Notes under the pieces: model-generated | The model's input: only the letters and a program-made list of their open reading frames with translations | Databases searched by the model: none | What the model was told of the DNA's origin: nothing | Program-made: the position numbers and the translations under genes | Origin: an uncultured Gammaproteobacteria bacterium | Lineage (GTDB): Bacteria; Pseudomonadota; Gammaproteobacteria; PS1; Pseudothioglobaceae | Assembly: GCA_913057955.1 (NCBI GenBank) | Contig: CAJXOB010000002.1 | Span: 25,079 to 89,078, forward strand | Reading direction: 5' to 3' | DNA length: 64,000 bases | Shown here: positions 1 to 9,230 of the stretch, piece after piece | How positions within the stretch are numbered: position 1 is the first letter of the stretch | Layout of the letters: each line of letters opens with the position of its first letter

Positions 1-881
1 CCATTAGTCGGAGCAGTAACAACCATATGACCAGCAGCATTCTCTTCATTTACTGCCATGGCATAGGCACAAAGCCAGTCACTAGAATTTGTATTTTCTG
101 GATCACTCTGGAGGCTTTCATGTAATTTTTTTGCGCGCCTCTTTGTATTCAAGCCACCTGGCAATATGCCTTCGGTAGCAAGACCAGTCTCAACACAAGT
201 TTTCATTGCATTCCAAATATCATCAAGCTCTTTGTTTAGAATTTTTTCAGGAATATTTTCTAATTCATTGGCAAGCTTCATTTCCCAAATGGTTTTATTG
301 TGTTTTTTAGACATTTCAAGCATTTGGTCTGAATTATCAAAGGGGAATGGATAAGCTGAGCTCGGCTCTGCTGCAATCGGCGCTTTAATATTATCTATTT
401 CTGCTAATGTAGATATAAAACCTCCACCGATAGAAAAGTAAGTGTGTGAAATTAGAATTACATCTGACTTATCAAGGAGCTCAAACACCATTCCATTAGG
501 ATTTTGCTTTAATGAGTTTCTGGTATCAAAAATGATATCATCTTCTGAAAAGAATGCTACTTTTTGAGTCTTGCTGATATCTATACTTTTTGAATTCCAT
601 GTTTGCTCAATGACCTCATCCATATTCTCTTTAATGATGGTATGTGGAAGATATCCATTCAGACCAAGAGTTACCGCTTTATCTGTTGCATGCCCTACTC
701 CTGTATAAGCTAAAGAATTCTTTAAAGTACACCTAATATGATAGGTATTAATTGTAGGGTTTAATTCTACAAAATTTCGAACATGTTGCATGAAATCATT
801 AGCAGCTACCATCGGCCCCATTGTGTGAGAGCTTGAAGGACCAACGCCTATTTTGAATAAGTCTAAAACGCTAATAAACAT
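1..881 (-). CDS. sdaA: L-serine ammonia-lyase, iron-sulfur type (partial, C-terminus outside window)
   Basis: The gene runs off the left edge: 293 codons are readable from an ATG at 881, with no stop. It deaminates L-serine to pyruvate and ammonia in the cytoplasm. The N-terminus carries the family signature V-G-P-S-S-S-H-T-M-G-P about 13 residues in, and the last readable residues are G-H-M-V-V-T-A-P-T-N-G, which in SdaA precede the substrate loop and the cysteines of the [4Fe-4S] cluster. About a third of the usual ~455 residues, including those cysteines, are missing from view. It is divergent from a hydroxyacid reductase and close to the glycine cleavage operon, fitting a glycine-serine-pyruvate route. 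Identification is secure; completeness cannot be judged. Confidence 0.93.
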   Translation of the reverse strand, partial: MFISVLDLFKIGVGPSSSHTMGPMVAANDFMQHVRNFVELNPTINTYHIRCTLKNSLAYTGVGHATDKAVTLGLNGYLPHTIIKENMDEVIEQTWNSKSIDISKTQKVAFFSEDDIIFDTRNSLKQNPNGMVFELLDKSDVILISHTYFSIGGGFISTLAEIDNIKAPIAAEPSSAYPFPFDNSDQMLEMSKKHNKTIWEMKLANELENIPEKILNKELDDIWNAMKTCVETGLATEGILPGGLNTKRRAKKLHESLQSDPENTNSSDWLCAYAMAVNEENAAGHMVVTAPTN

Positions 882-1043
882 AATAAAATCATATATATAA
901 AGTTTTGCATTCTACATTATGGCTGTAAACGTAGCTATTAAAAAATTCACCATTTAATGAATTAATTTACAATTTTTTTTTAGTGTTTTACTAATTAATT
1001 TATAATGTTGATATAAATCTGCAACCTAAATATGGAATAAATT

Positions 1044-1982
1044 ATGGCGTTATTATTAGCATCAACTGACTTTTGGGAGGATATGGATGTTTGGTCAAAA
1101 GGCCTTAGATTGGCTATGCCAGAGATAGATATCAGAGTTTATCCTGATGATGGAGATGTTAATGAGGTTGAATTTGCTGTGGTCTGGAAACATCCTCGTG
1201 GCATATTAAAAAAGTATCCAAATTTAAAAGCGATTTTGTCTCTAGGGGCTGGAGTAGATCACATTATCAGTGATCCTGATCTGCCCAAAGGGCTCCCAAT
1301 AGTTCGTTTAGTTGATAAAAAATTAACTCATGAAATGTGCCTTCATGCCTTGCATTGGGTGCTTCATTTTCATAGCGATCAGTACCTTTATCGAATTCAA
1401 CAATCTAGATCTGAGTGGACTCAACAAAGCTCGATTCAAAGTGAGGATAGAACAATTGGAATTATGGGACTAGGTAATATTGGAAAAAGTATTGGTGACT
1501 CATTGGTTAATCTAGACTTTAATGTTATTGGTTGGGGAGCTACTAAAAAGAAATCTATGGATGGAATTCATTATTACTATGGTAAAGATCAATTAACTGA
1601 TTTTTTAAATAAAACAAACATATTAATTAATGTACTTCCATTAACTCAAGCCACAACTAACTTAGTTACAAAAAAAGAAATGCTGTCTTTACCAAAGGGC
1701 ACGTTTATTATTAATATCGGTAGAGGTAATATTATCAATGAGATAGATTTATTATCTCTACTCGATGATGGTCATATTGCTGCAGCTGCATTGGATGTGT
1801 TTGAGAAAGAGCCATTACCGGAAAATAATTCACTTTGGAATCATCCTTTAGTTTACATAACTCCGCATATTGCAGGTCAAAGCAACCCAAATTCAGCATC
1901 TAAAACAATTTCTAAAAATATTTATCGTATCAAAAATGGAGAACTTCCTTATCCTATATATAGCCTAACTAATAGGTATTGA
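1044..1982 (+). CDS. ghrA: Glyoxylate/hydroxypyruvate reductase A-like D-2-hydroxyacid dehydrogenase
   Basis: This cytoplasmic NAD(P)H-dependent reductase is predicted to reduce glyoxylate to glycolate and hydroxypyruvate to glycerate. The 312 residues equal the length of E. coli GhrA. The Rossmann motif G-L-G-N-I-G lies near residue 142, the N-I-G-R-G segment carries the substrate-binding arginine, and H275 in I-T-P-H-I-A-G is the catalytic histidine. The ATG at 1044 follows an AT-rich 162 bp gap shared with divergent sdaA. Its place next to glycine and serine catabolism suggests disposal of glyoxylate or hydroxypyruvate. The exact 2-oxoacid specificity cannot be read from sequence. Confidence 0.85.
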   Translation: MALLLASTDFWEDMDVWSKGLRLAMPEIDIRVYPDDGDVNEVEFAVVWKHPRGILKKYPNLKAILSLGAGVDHIISDPDLPKGLPIVRLVDKKLTHEMCLHALHWVLHFHSDQYLYRIQQSRSEWTQQSSIQSEDRTIGIMGLGNIGKSIGDSLVNLDFNVIGWGATKKKSMDGIHYYYGKDQLTDFLNKTNILINVLPLTQATTNLVTKKEMLSLPKGTFIINIGRGNIINEIDLLSLLDDGHIAAAALDVFEKEPLPENNSLWNHPLVYITPHIAGQSNPNSASKTISKNIYRIKNGELPYPIYSLTNRY

Positions 1983-2074
1983 TTAAAGCAAAAACTTAAG
2001 TATTAACATATGAAAAACTAGGTAAATTTTTATGTTGTTTACGTGCCAAACAATTATTTAATCTTATTTATGTC

Positions 2075-2094
2075 AATTCAATAACAATTGAATT
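2075..2094. repeat. Perfect 8-bp inverted repeat upstream of gcvT
   Basis: AATTCAAT and ATTGAATT are separated by 4 nt (AACA), in the 162 bp gap between the ghrA-like gene and gcvT. It sits just upstream of a TATAAT box, so it could be an operator for the glycine cleavage operon. It is AT-rich and lacks the GC stem and T-run of an intrinsic terminator, and chance is a real alternative. Confidence 0.4.
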
Positions 2095-2121
2095 AAACTA
2101 AAAACACTATTCTTATATAAT
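2093..2121 (+). promoter_or_regulatory. Candidate sigma-70 promoter of the gcvTHP operon
   Basis: A perfect TATAAT at 2116-2121 is preceded, with a 17 nt spacer, by TTAAAC at 2093-2098 (3 of 6 matches to TTGACA). A start near 2128 would leave a leader of about 17 nt before the gcvT ATG, enough for the TGAGG ribosome site at 2131-2135 but too short for a glycine riboswitch. Confidence 0.4.
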
Positions 2122-2144
2122 AAGGTTTTTTGAGGCAAATACTA

Positions 2145-3269
2145 ATGTCTGCAGATAAACAAATTCGGGTCACTCCTTTATATCAAATGCATTTAGATGC
2201 AGGAGCTAAAATGGTTCCATTTGCTGGATATGAAATGCCTGTAAGTTACCCTCTTGGGATAAAAAAAGAGCATATTCATACTCGCGAAAAAGCAGGACTT
2301 TTTGATGTCTCTCATATGGGTCAAATAAGGTTAGTTGGTCCAAATTCAAAAAAAGCACTTGAGTCTATAGTCCCAGTTGATATTATTGATTTACCTTTAA
2401 TGAAATTACGTTATGCCTTGTTTACAAATAAATCTGGCGGCGTAATGGATGATTTAATGGTTACAAACCTGGGCGACGAAGATTTATTTTTAGTTGTCAA
2501 TGCTGCTTGCAAAGACGCTGATTATGATCATTTGCAAAGCACTATTGGCGATGATTGCAAAGTAGAGTTTCTTGAAGATGTTGCATTGCTTGCACTGCAA
2601 GGACCTAAGGCACATGAGGTTTTATCTGAAATTGCACCGTCTACCAGTGAGATGACTTTTATGACCGCTAGGCAGCTAGTGATAAATGGAATGAACTGTC
2701 TCATTACTAGATCTGGGTATACAGGCGAGGATGGTTTTGAAATTTCAGTATCAGCTAAAGATGCTGAAGAATTAGCAAAGCTCTTTCTTTCGAATACGGA
2801 AGTTGAATGGGTTGGTTTGGGGGCGAGAGATTCACTTCGTTTAGAGGCTGGATTATCACTTTATGGGCATGAGCTTGATAACGATCATAGTCCTGTCGAG
2901 TCCTCATTGAGCTGGGCATTGTCGAAGGCAAGAAGGACCGGAGGAGTGAGAGAGGGCAATTATCTAGGTGCTGATGTTATTATTAGCCATCTTGATGAGG
3001 GCGCTGAATCAAAGGTTGTTGGATTGCAGCCAGAAGGAAGAATGCCTGTTCGAGAGGGAGCCATGATTGAAGATGAGTTAGGTAATAATGTGGGAAAGGT
3101 AACGAGCGGTGGTTTTGGTCCTAGCATAAATAGGCCAATAGCTATAGCAAGATTAAAAAAGAGTTATATAGAAAAAAATTCCAAGCTTTTTGCATTAGTT
3201 AGGGATAAAAAAATTGCAGTTGAGGTTGTAAGTCTGCCATTTGTTAAACAGAACTATTACAGAGGTTAA
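2145..3269 (+). CDS. gcvT: Glycine cleavage system T protein (aminomethyltransferase)
   Basis: T protein moves the aminomethyl carbon from lipoyl-H protein to tetrahydrofolate, releasing ammonia and 5,10-methylene-THF. A longer reading from TTG at 2130 exists, but the ATG at 2145 has a TGAGG Shine-Dalgarno 9 nt upstream and gives the usual N-terminus (about 374 residues). Family blocks seen are F-A-G-Y-E-M-P-V near the start, D-V-S-H-M-G-Q, S-G-Y-T-G-E-D-G-F and a C-terminal barrel with the V-T-S-G-G-F-G-P segment. It is first in the operon gcvT-gcvH-gcvP. Other GcvT-fold proteins in this window (SoxA and the dimethylglycine dehydrogenase-like protein) also transfer C1 units to THF. Confidence 0.96.
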   Translation: MSADKQIRVTPLYQMHLDAGAKMVPFAGYEMPVSYPLGIKKEHIHTREKAGLFDVSHMGQIRLVGPNSKKALESIVPVDIIDLPLMKLRYALFTNKSGGVMDDLMVTNLGDEDLFLVVNAACKDADYDHLQSTIGDDCKVEFLEDVALLALQGPKAHEVLSEIAPSTSEMTFMTARQLVINGMNCLITRSGYTGEDGFEISVSAKDAEELAKLFLSNTEVEWVGLGARDSLRLEAGLSLYGHELDNDHSPVESSLSWALSKARRTGGVREGNYLGADVIISHLDEGAESKVVGLQPEGRMPVREGAMIEDELGNNVGKVTSGGFGPSINRPIAIARLKKSYIEKNSKLFALVRDKKIAVEVVSLPFVKQNYYRG

Positions 3270-3290
3270 ATATTAATATGAGGAGCAGTA

Positions 3291-3662
3291 ATGAGTATTA
3301 AATTTTCAGAAGATCATGAATGGATTCAATCACAAGGAGATGATCTGGTAGTTATTGGGATAACGGATTTTGCCCAAGAGCAATTAGGCGACCTAGTTTA
3401 TGTTGAGTTGCCAGAAGTTGGGGATGAGTGTAGCCGCGGAGAGAATATTTCCGTAATTGAGTCAGTTAAAGCTGCTTCAGATTTAATTGCTCCAGTTTCT
3501 GGAACTATTGTTGAAGTAAACAGTCGCTTGGAAGAGGAGCCAGAGCTTGTCACTGAAGACTCTATGGGGGATGGTTGGTTTATCAAGGTGAAATTATCGA
3601 GTCCTGAAGAGCTGGATGATTTAATGGACGAAAGCGCATATAACAATTTTATTGAAGAATAA
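3291..3662 (+). CDS. gcvH: Glycine cleavage system H protein (lipoyl carrier)
   Basis: This small shuttle protein carries the methylamine group between P, T and L proteins on a lipoyl-lysine. The 123 residues are typical. The lipoylation site is K60 in the segment E-S-V-K-A-A-S. The ATG at 3291 follows GAGGAG at about 3280. It lies 21 nt behind gcvT and 12 nt before gcvP, so it is cotranscribed. A long reading frame on the opposite strand inside it is only a shadow. Confidence 0.97.
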   Translation: MSIKFSEDHEWIQSQGDDLVVIGITDFAQEQLGDLVYVELPEVGDECSRGENISVIESVKAASDLIAPVSGTIVEVNSRLEEEPELVTEDSMGDGWFIKVKLSSPEELDDLMDESAYNNFIEE

Positions 3663-3674
3663 GGAAAGAGTTCA

Positions 3675-6527
3675 ATGGCGAATAAGATTGAAGATTTATT
3701 AAATAATGATGCCTTTACTACTAGGCATATTGGTTCATCAACTGAGCAGAAAAATCAGATGCTTGATTATCTTGGTTTTGATAACTTAGATAAATTGATT
3801 GATGAGATTGTTCCAGACGTTATTCGTCGTAAAAAGCCAATGAATATAGCTAAAGGAATGTCAGAGTTGGCAGCGCTTAAAAAATTAAGAAATCTAGCTA
3901 GAATGAATATTCGTTATAAGTCATTCATAGGTCAGGGCTATTACAATTCAATCACGCCACCAGTAATCCAGCGTAATGTCCAAGAAAATCCTTCTTGGTA
4001 TACTGCTTATACCCCTTATCAGCCAGAAATATCTCAGGGCCGTTTAGAAGCGTTAATGAATTTTCAAACAATGGTTTCAGATTTGACAGGAATGGATTTA
4101 GCTAATGCATCAATGCTTGATGAAGCTACTGCCTGTGCAGAGGCTATGACTTTATGTCATCGGGTTAGCAAGTCTAAAAGTAATGTTTTTTTTGTAGCTA
4201 ATGATTGCTTTGCACAAAATATTGAAGTAATTAAGACACGGGCTGAGCCATTAAATATTGTTGTTGTTGTTGGTGACCCTTTGACTGAGCTTGAAGAGCT
4301 CGATTGTTTTGGAGTGTTGTTGCAATACCCCAATACTTTTGGTGGCTATAGTGATTTCTCAAATTTAATAGAGTTAGTTCATCAAAAAAAAGCACTCGTT
4401 GCAGTTAGTGCAGACTTGCTTTCTTTGACGCTTTTAAAACCACCTGGTGAAATGGGTGCAGATATAGTAGTTGGTAATACGCAACGATTTGGAGTGCCAA
4501 TTGGATATGGTGGGCCACATGCCGCTTACATGTCAATCAATGATAAGTATAAAAGATCAATGCCTGGCCGTATTATTGGCGCATCAGTTGACACTAAAGG
4601 TAGGCTGGCTTATCGACTTGCGCTTCAGACTAGAGAGCAACACATTCGTCGTGAGAAAGCAACAAGTAATATTTGCACTGCCCAGGCTCTATTGGCAATT
4701 ATGGCAAGTATGTATGCGGTTTATCATGGACCAGAGGGCCTTAAAAATATTGCCGATCGAATTTTTCGTTACTCCAGTGTTTTTGCTGATGGTATGAGAG
4801 AAATGGGGTTTCGAATTTTAAATGAAACATTTTTTGATACCTTAACTGTAGAGGTTGAAAACTCTGATGCTGTAGTTATGCAGGCAGAAAAAAATGGATA
4901 CAACATACATGTTTTTAGTAAAACACTCGTTTCAGTTTCATTTGACGAGCTAAGTACTCCTGAGGATATAGAGTATTTATGGAAAATATTTAATAAAGAA
5001 TCTGACCTTAGTACTCAAGCTATATTTGAAAAAAATAAGGCTCAAATCAATAAGAGTCTGAAACGAAAATCAAGTTTCTTAACGCATGACGTTTTTAATA
5101 CCTATCGCTCAGAAACAAATATGATGCGTTATATTCGTTATTTAGGGGACAAGGATATTGCGCTTGATCGATCAATGATTCCTCTTGGTTCATGTACTAT
5201 GAAGCTTAATGCTGCAGCTGAATTAATACCAGTATCTTGGCCAGAATTTTCTCAAATTCATCCGGCAGTACCAATGAATCAGGTCATAGGCTACCAGCAA
5301 ATGATTAGTGAGCTTGAAGAAATGCTTTGCGAGGCGACAGGTTATTCAGCAATATCACTTCAACCAAATTCAGGAGCTCAGGGAGAGTACGCTGGGTTAA
5401 TTGCAATTCGCGCTTATCATAAAAGTAGAGGTGAAGAAAATAGGAATATTTGTTTAATTCCATCTTCTGCTCATGGCACCAACCCAGCGTCTGCACAAAT
5501 GGCTGGAATGAAGGTAATCGTAATTGATAGCGCAGATGATGGAAACATTGATCTTTTAGATTTAAGATCAAAAACTAAGGAGCACGCCAATAATTTAGCG
5601 GCAATAATGATTACATATCCCTCTACTCATGGAGTATTTGAAAAGGATGTAAAAGAGGTTTGTGAAATTGTTCATAATGCTGGGGGTCAGGTTTATATCG
5701 ATGGAGCCAATATGAATGCAATGGTGGGCGTTTCTGCTCCGGGTGAATTTGGAGGTGATGTTTCACACCTTAATTTACATAAAACATTTGCCATTCCTCA
5801 TGGCGGCGGTGGACCAGGAGTTGGACCCATTGGTGTTAAAGAGCATTTAGTACATTTTTTACCTACTACGCCACTTAATAATACAGACGTTGGAAGTATT
5901 TCTGGTGCTCCATGGGGTTCTGGCAGTATTTTGCCTATCAGTTGGATGTATATTGCAATGCTTGGTAAAGAGGGTCTTTATGAATCTACATGTAATGCAA
6001 TCTTAAACGCGAACTATATATCAAAGAGACTTGAAGAGCATTATCCGATACTTTATAGTGATGAAAATGGCAGGATTGCTCATGAGTGTATTATTGATAT
6101 TAGGCCCATTAAAGATACAGTTGGTATTAGTGTTGATGACGTAGCCAAACGATTAATTGACTATGGTTTTCATGCGCCAACTATGTCGTTTCCTGTCGCT
6201 GGTACATTGATGATTGAACCAACAGAATCAGAGTCATTGGATGAGCTTGATCGGTTTTGCGATGCTATGATACAAATCAGAAAAGAGATATTAAAAGTTG
6301 AATCTGGAGAATATTCTACTGAAGATAATCCATTAATTAATTCTCCACATACTCTAGAAATGGTAACATCTACGCAATGGAATTTTTCATACTCCAGGGA
6401 AGAGGCAGCATATCCTGTCGAAAGTTTAAGGCGAGTTAAGTACTGGCCACCAGTTTCGCGAGTGGATAATGTCTATGGAGATAAGAATTTAGTTTGCTCT
6501 TGTCCAAGCGTAGAAAATTATAGATAA
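3675..6527 (+). CDS. gcvP: Glycine dehydrogenase (decarboxylating), P protein
   Basis: This PLP enzyme decarboxylates glycine and loads the aminomethyl group onto H protein. The 950-residue single-chain form contains both halves that some bacteria split into GcvPA and GcvPB. The PLP lysine is K703, in the segment L-N-L-H-K-T-F followed by a glycine-rich stretch. A ribosome site (GGAAAGAG) precedes the ATG at 3675. It is third in the gcvTHP operon, 7 nt ahead of a GcvR-like gene. The L protein (lipoamide dehydrogenase) is not in the window. Confidence 0.97.
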   Translation: MANKIEDLLNNDAFTTRHIGSSTEQKNQMLDYLGFDNLDKLIDEIVPDVIRRKKPMNIAKGMSELAALKKLRNLARMNIRYKSFIGQGYYNSITPPVIQRNVQENPSWYTAYTPYQPEISQGRLEALMNFQTMVSDLTGMDLANASMLDEATACAEAMTLCHRVSKSKSNVFFVANDCFAQNIEVIKTRAEPLNIVVVVGDPLTELEELDCFGVLLQYPNTFGGYSDFSNLIELVHQKKALVAVSADLLSLTLLKPPGEMGADIVVGNTQRFGVPIGYGGPHAAYMSINDKYKRSMPGRIIGASVDTKGRLAYRLALQTREQHIRREKATSNICTAQALLAIMASMYAVYHGPEGLKNIADRIFRYSSVFADGMREMGFRILNETFFDTLTVEVENSDAVVMQAEKNGYNIHVFSKTLVSVSFDELSTPEDIEYLWKIFNKESDLSTQAIFEKNKAQINKSLKRKSSFLTHDVFNTYRSETNMMRYIRYLGDKDIALDRSMIPLGSCTMKLNAAAELIPVSWPEFSQIHPAVPMNQVIGYQQMISELEEMLCEATGYSAISLQPNSGAQGEYAGLIAIRAYHKSRGEENRNICLIPSSAHGTNPASAQMAGMKVIVIDSADDGNIDLLDLRSKTKEHANNLAAIMITYPSTHGVFEKDVKEVCEIVHNAGGQVYIDGANMNAMVGVSAPGEFGGDVSHLNLHKTFAIPHGGGGPGVGPIGVKEHLVHFLPTTPLNNTDVGSISGAPWGSGSILPISWMYIAMLGKEGLYESTCNAILNANYISKRLEEHYPILYSDENGRIAHECIIDIRPIKDTVGISVDDVAKRLIDYGFHAPTMSFPVAGTLMIEPTESESLDELDRFCDAMIQIRKEILKVESGEYSTEDNPLINSPHTLEMVTSTQWNFSYSREEAAYPVESLRRVKYWPPVSRVDNVYGDKNLVCSCPSVENYR

Positions 6528-6534
6528 AAATTTT

Positions 6535-7050
6535 ATGATATCATTTTTGATTAGTGTTTTAGGTGACGATAAACCTGGACTGGTTGACGGTCTTTCAAAG
6601 ATTATTGTTGCTAATAATGGTGACTGGATCGAAAGTAATATGTCCAGCTTTGAAGGGAAGTTTGCAGGAATTCTAAAGGTTAACGTGCCTTCTAAAAATG
6701 CGGCTCAATTAAGTAAAGAGTTGGTTTCATCCTCTCTAGGGCTGCAAGTAGCGTGTGAAGAAACCTCGCCATTAAAACAAACCAATGTAAAGAGTTATAA
6801 CATTGAGCTTATTGGTCAAAACCATGTCGGTATTATTAATAAATTGTCCCATGTTTTGGCAGATGATTTGAAAGCTAATGTAGAGGAGCTAAAGACTGAA
6901 ATAATTGATGCATCGATGTCTGGAGAGCAGCTTTTTAAAGCGCAAATCACACTTCATTTGCCTGTATCAATTGACGAGAGTCTTATCAGAGATAAGCTTG
7001 AGAAAATTGCTGATGAGATGATGGTAGAGATATATTCTTATGAAAGTTAG
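6535..7050 (+). CDS. gcvR: Tandem-ACT-domain protein, GcvR-like regulator of glycine cleavage
   Basis: The 171-residue protein has two ACT domains, about residues 3-80 and 88-168; each opens with a short hydrophobic strand followed by a D-K-P-G or N-H-V-G turn typical of amino-acid-sensing ACT folds. E. coli GcvR binds GcvA and represses gcvTHP when glycine is low. Here the gene is 7 nt behind gcvP in the same operon, which supports a glycine-linked role. No GcvA-type LysR activator is seen beside it, so the mechanism may differ. Family assignment is good; the regulatory target is inferred from position. Confidence 0.8.
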   Translation: MISFLISVLGDDKPGLVDGLSKIIVANNGDWIESNMSSFEGKFAGILKVNVPSKNAAQLSKELVSSSLGLQVACEETSPLKQTNVKSYNIELIGQNHVGIINKLSHVLADDLKANVEELKTEIIDASMSGEQLFKAQITLHLPVSIDESLIRDKLEKIADEMMVEIYSYES

Positions 7051-7058
7051 GGTTGGTT

Positions 7059-7079
7059 AATTAATAATCTCTATTAATT
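7059..7079. terminator. Possible weak bidirectional terminator between gcvR and cysQ
   Basis: AATTAATA and TATTAATT form an 8 bp stem with a 5 nt loop in the 37 bp between two convergent genes. The stem is purely A/T with no strong T-run, so termination would be inefficient; it may be only compositional. Confidence 0.25.
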
Positions 7080-7087
7080 CTTTTGAT

Positions 7088-7858
7088 CTAGAAACTTCCG
7101 TGAGCAATAAATGGACCATTTCTGTAGTTGGATTTTCCATATTTGAAAGGTTCGTCATTTGGAAGCTTAACTGTCCCCCCTGCAGATCTTAATACAGCAT
7201 CCCCGGCAGCAGTATCCCATTCCATAGTTGGGCCAAATCGAGGGTAAACATCAGCTTCTCCGCAAGCTACTAAACAAAATTTCAATGAAGATCCAATAGA
7301 TGTCGTATTTTTAATATTATGATCATTTAACCAAGTATTTGTCAACTCATCACGGTGAGAAACACTTGCTACAGCAACAGCTCCAGATTGAGGTATTGCT
7401 CGAATAGTGATAGGCTTAATTAAGCCATTTGATTCTTCGAAAGCACCTGCAGAAACTGAAGCAAAAAACATTCGATTTAGTGCAGGTGCGTATACAACAC
7501 CTAATGTTGGAATACCATTTTCAATAAGTCCAATATTTACGGTAAATGAACCTAATCCATCTTTTTTTAGGAATTCTTTAGTGCCATCAAGCGGATCAAT
7601 AAGAAAAAACTTATTAGTAGCTTTTGCGCTATGACTGCTAGAATTTTCTTCTGAAATTATGAGAATTTCTGGGATGATTTCTTTAAGTTTATTGAGAATT
7701 ACATGCTCGGCAGCTTGATCTGCAAGGGTTACGGGGGATCCATCTTCTTTGTAGTCGACCTTTATTGAATTGGCATAGATTTTCATAATCTCATTGCCAG
7801 CTTCTCGAGCTGCTATCTGCAATTCTTTTAATAGGTAAGAATAATCAATAGTATCCAT
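7088..7858 (-). CDS. cysQ: 3'(2'),5'-bisphosphate nucleotidase CysQ (copy 1)
   Basis: This Mg-dependent phosphatase of the inositol monophosphatase fold is predicted to hydrolyse PAP, a by-product of sulfate assimilation and carrier-protein modification, to AMP. The 256 residues contain the metal motif D-P-L-D-G-T-K-E-F and the C-terminal W-D-T-A-A-G-D-A motif. The start at 7858 lies 31 nt behind the creatinase stop, so it may be the last gene of the EamA-creatinase-cysQ series. A second family member lies at 35361-36182. Inositol monophosphatase is the main alternative, but the overall layout fits CysQ better. Confidence 0.85.
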   Translation of the reverse strand: MDTIDYSYLLKELQIAAREAGNEIMKIYANSIKVDYKEDGSPVTLADQAAEHVILNKLKEIIPEILIISEENSSSHSAKATNKFFLIDPLDGTKEFLKKDGLGSFTVNIGLIENGIPTLGVVYAPALNRMFFASVSAGAFEESNGLIKPITIRAIPQSGAVAVASVSHRDELTNTWLNDHNIKNTTSIGSSLKFCLVACGEADVYPRFGPTMEWDTAAGDAVLRSAGGTVKLPNDEPFKYGKSNYRNGPFIAHGSF

Positions 7859-7889
7859 TTATCTGAGTTTTAGAGCTTTATTAAAACTA

Positions 7890-9095
7890 CTAAGTAATAA
7901 TATTATGCCCTGGACCAAATGGGAATTTAGTTATGTCATAGGCGCTATCTTCAGTTAACACCATAACGTCATGCTCACGGTAACCACCAGCACCTGGTTG
8001 ACTTCCTGGAATCATAATCATAGGCTCCATAGAAACAACCATATTTTTTTGAAGAACTGTATCAATATCTTCTCTTAGCTCTACTCCAGCTTCACGCCCA
8101 TAGTAGTGAGATAGGACTCCAAATGAATGGCCATATCCAAAGGTCCTACTTTCAAGTAAGCCATATTCTTCAAAAATTTTATTAAGTTCAAGAGCAATGT
8201 CTTTACATGCAACCCCAGGTTTAATAAGCTTCATTCCTTCTTCATGAACCTTTACATTAATTTCCCACAATCTAAGAGATTCGTCATCAACATGATCATA
8301 AAATAATGTTCTTTCAAGTGCAACATAATAGCCAGCAATCATTGAAAAACAATTAAGACTTAGAATATCACCTTTTTGAACTTTCCTAGTCGTCACAGGA
8401 TTATGTGCACCATCAGTATTAATGCCAGATTGAAACCAAGTCCAAGTGTCCATAAGTTCTGAGCTTGGAAAGCGCTTAGCAATCTCTCTGACCATGGCTT
8501 GTGTTGAATGAAGGGCTATCTCATGTTCTGGTGCGCCTTCTTTAATCGCCTCCACTAGGGCTGCGCCACCTATATCACAAACATTTGCTCCCTGAATAAT
8601 ATGAGCAATTTCTTCATCTGATTTGATTGAGCGCATCTTCATGCAATCAACTGAAATATCAATAAAGTTAGATTGATTAAATGCAGCTTGAAGCTTATCT
8701 AAACGTTCTTTAGTTATATGGTCATACTCTATACCAATTTTATCGCCGTTATTTACAAGTTGCTGAAGCGCATAAAAGAAGCTATCTTTTTGCCAGTCTG
8801 TGTAGACTAGGTTTTCACCAAAAGTTCGGCGCCAAGGTTGACCACCGTCAATATTTGCCGTTACCGTTGTTGCTTTATCCTGAGTAACGACAAGCGCGTA
8901 AGGCCTCCCAAAAGAGCAATAGAGGAAGTCACTGTAGTAATTAATGCCATGAATTGATGTAAAAATTACACTATCAATGTTATTTTTTGACATATGGCTT
9001 CTAAGGCGTTCTTGACGGTTTTGGAATTCTTTATCACTAAATGTATGAACTATATTGTCACCATTCGGTATAAGTATTGTTCTTGGCATATTCAT
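7890..9095 (-). CDS. Creatinase (creatine amidinohydrolase)
   Basis: Creatinase hydrolyses creatine to sarcosine and urea. The 401-residue protein is a pita-bread (M24) fold enzyme, but it matches Pseudomonas creatinase much more closely than aminopeptidase P, from the start (residues 1-20) to the end. Creatinase-specific residues are seen: F62 and R64 in C-S-F-G-R-P-Y, the catalytic histidine H231 in T-D-G-A-H-N-P-V-T, and E261 in A-L-E-R-T-L-F. The metal ligands of true M24 peptidases are replaced, as expected for this metal-independent enzyme. The product sarcosine is the substrate of SoxBDAG encoded 3.3 kb away on the other strand. No urease is in the window. The substrate is inferred from strong family similarity. 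Confidence 0.9.
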   Translation of the reverse strand: MNMPRTILIPNGDNIVHTFSDKEFQNRQERLRSHMSKNNIDSVIFTSIHGINYYSDFLYCSFGRPYALVVTQDKATTVTANIDGGQPWRRTFGENLVYTDWQKDSFFYALQQLVNNGDKIGIEYDHITKERLDKLQAAFNQSNFIDISVDCMKMRSIKSDEEIAHIIQGANVCDIGGAALVEAIKEGAPEHEIALHSTQAMVREIAKRFPSSELMDTWTWFQSGINTDGAHNPVTTRKVQKGDILSLNCFSMIAGYYVALERTLFYDHVDDESLRLWEINVKVHEEGMKLIKPGVACKDIALELNKIFEEYGLLESRTFGYGHSFGVLSHYYGREAGVELREDIDTVLQKNMVVSMEPMIMIPGSQPGAGGYREHDVMVLTEDSAYDITKFPFGPGHNIIT

Positions 9096-9230
9096 AGCGA
9101 CTCCTGTATATGGTTTAATTTGTGCGAAATGTTAGTCAATATACTTAAGTATAGCAAGCTTTTTCTAAATCATATGTTTTTAGTTTGTTGAAAAAAAGAG
9201 ATTATGATCTATGGTTAAAACTTTTGAATT

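Noticed and set aside
166-354. Plus-strand frame at the left end
   Set aside because: Lies antisense within the partial serine deaminase gene and shows no family features.
1983-2144. Possible glycine riboswitch upstream of gcvT
   Set aside because: The conserved riboswitch core is not apparent and the predicted leader is only about 17 nt.
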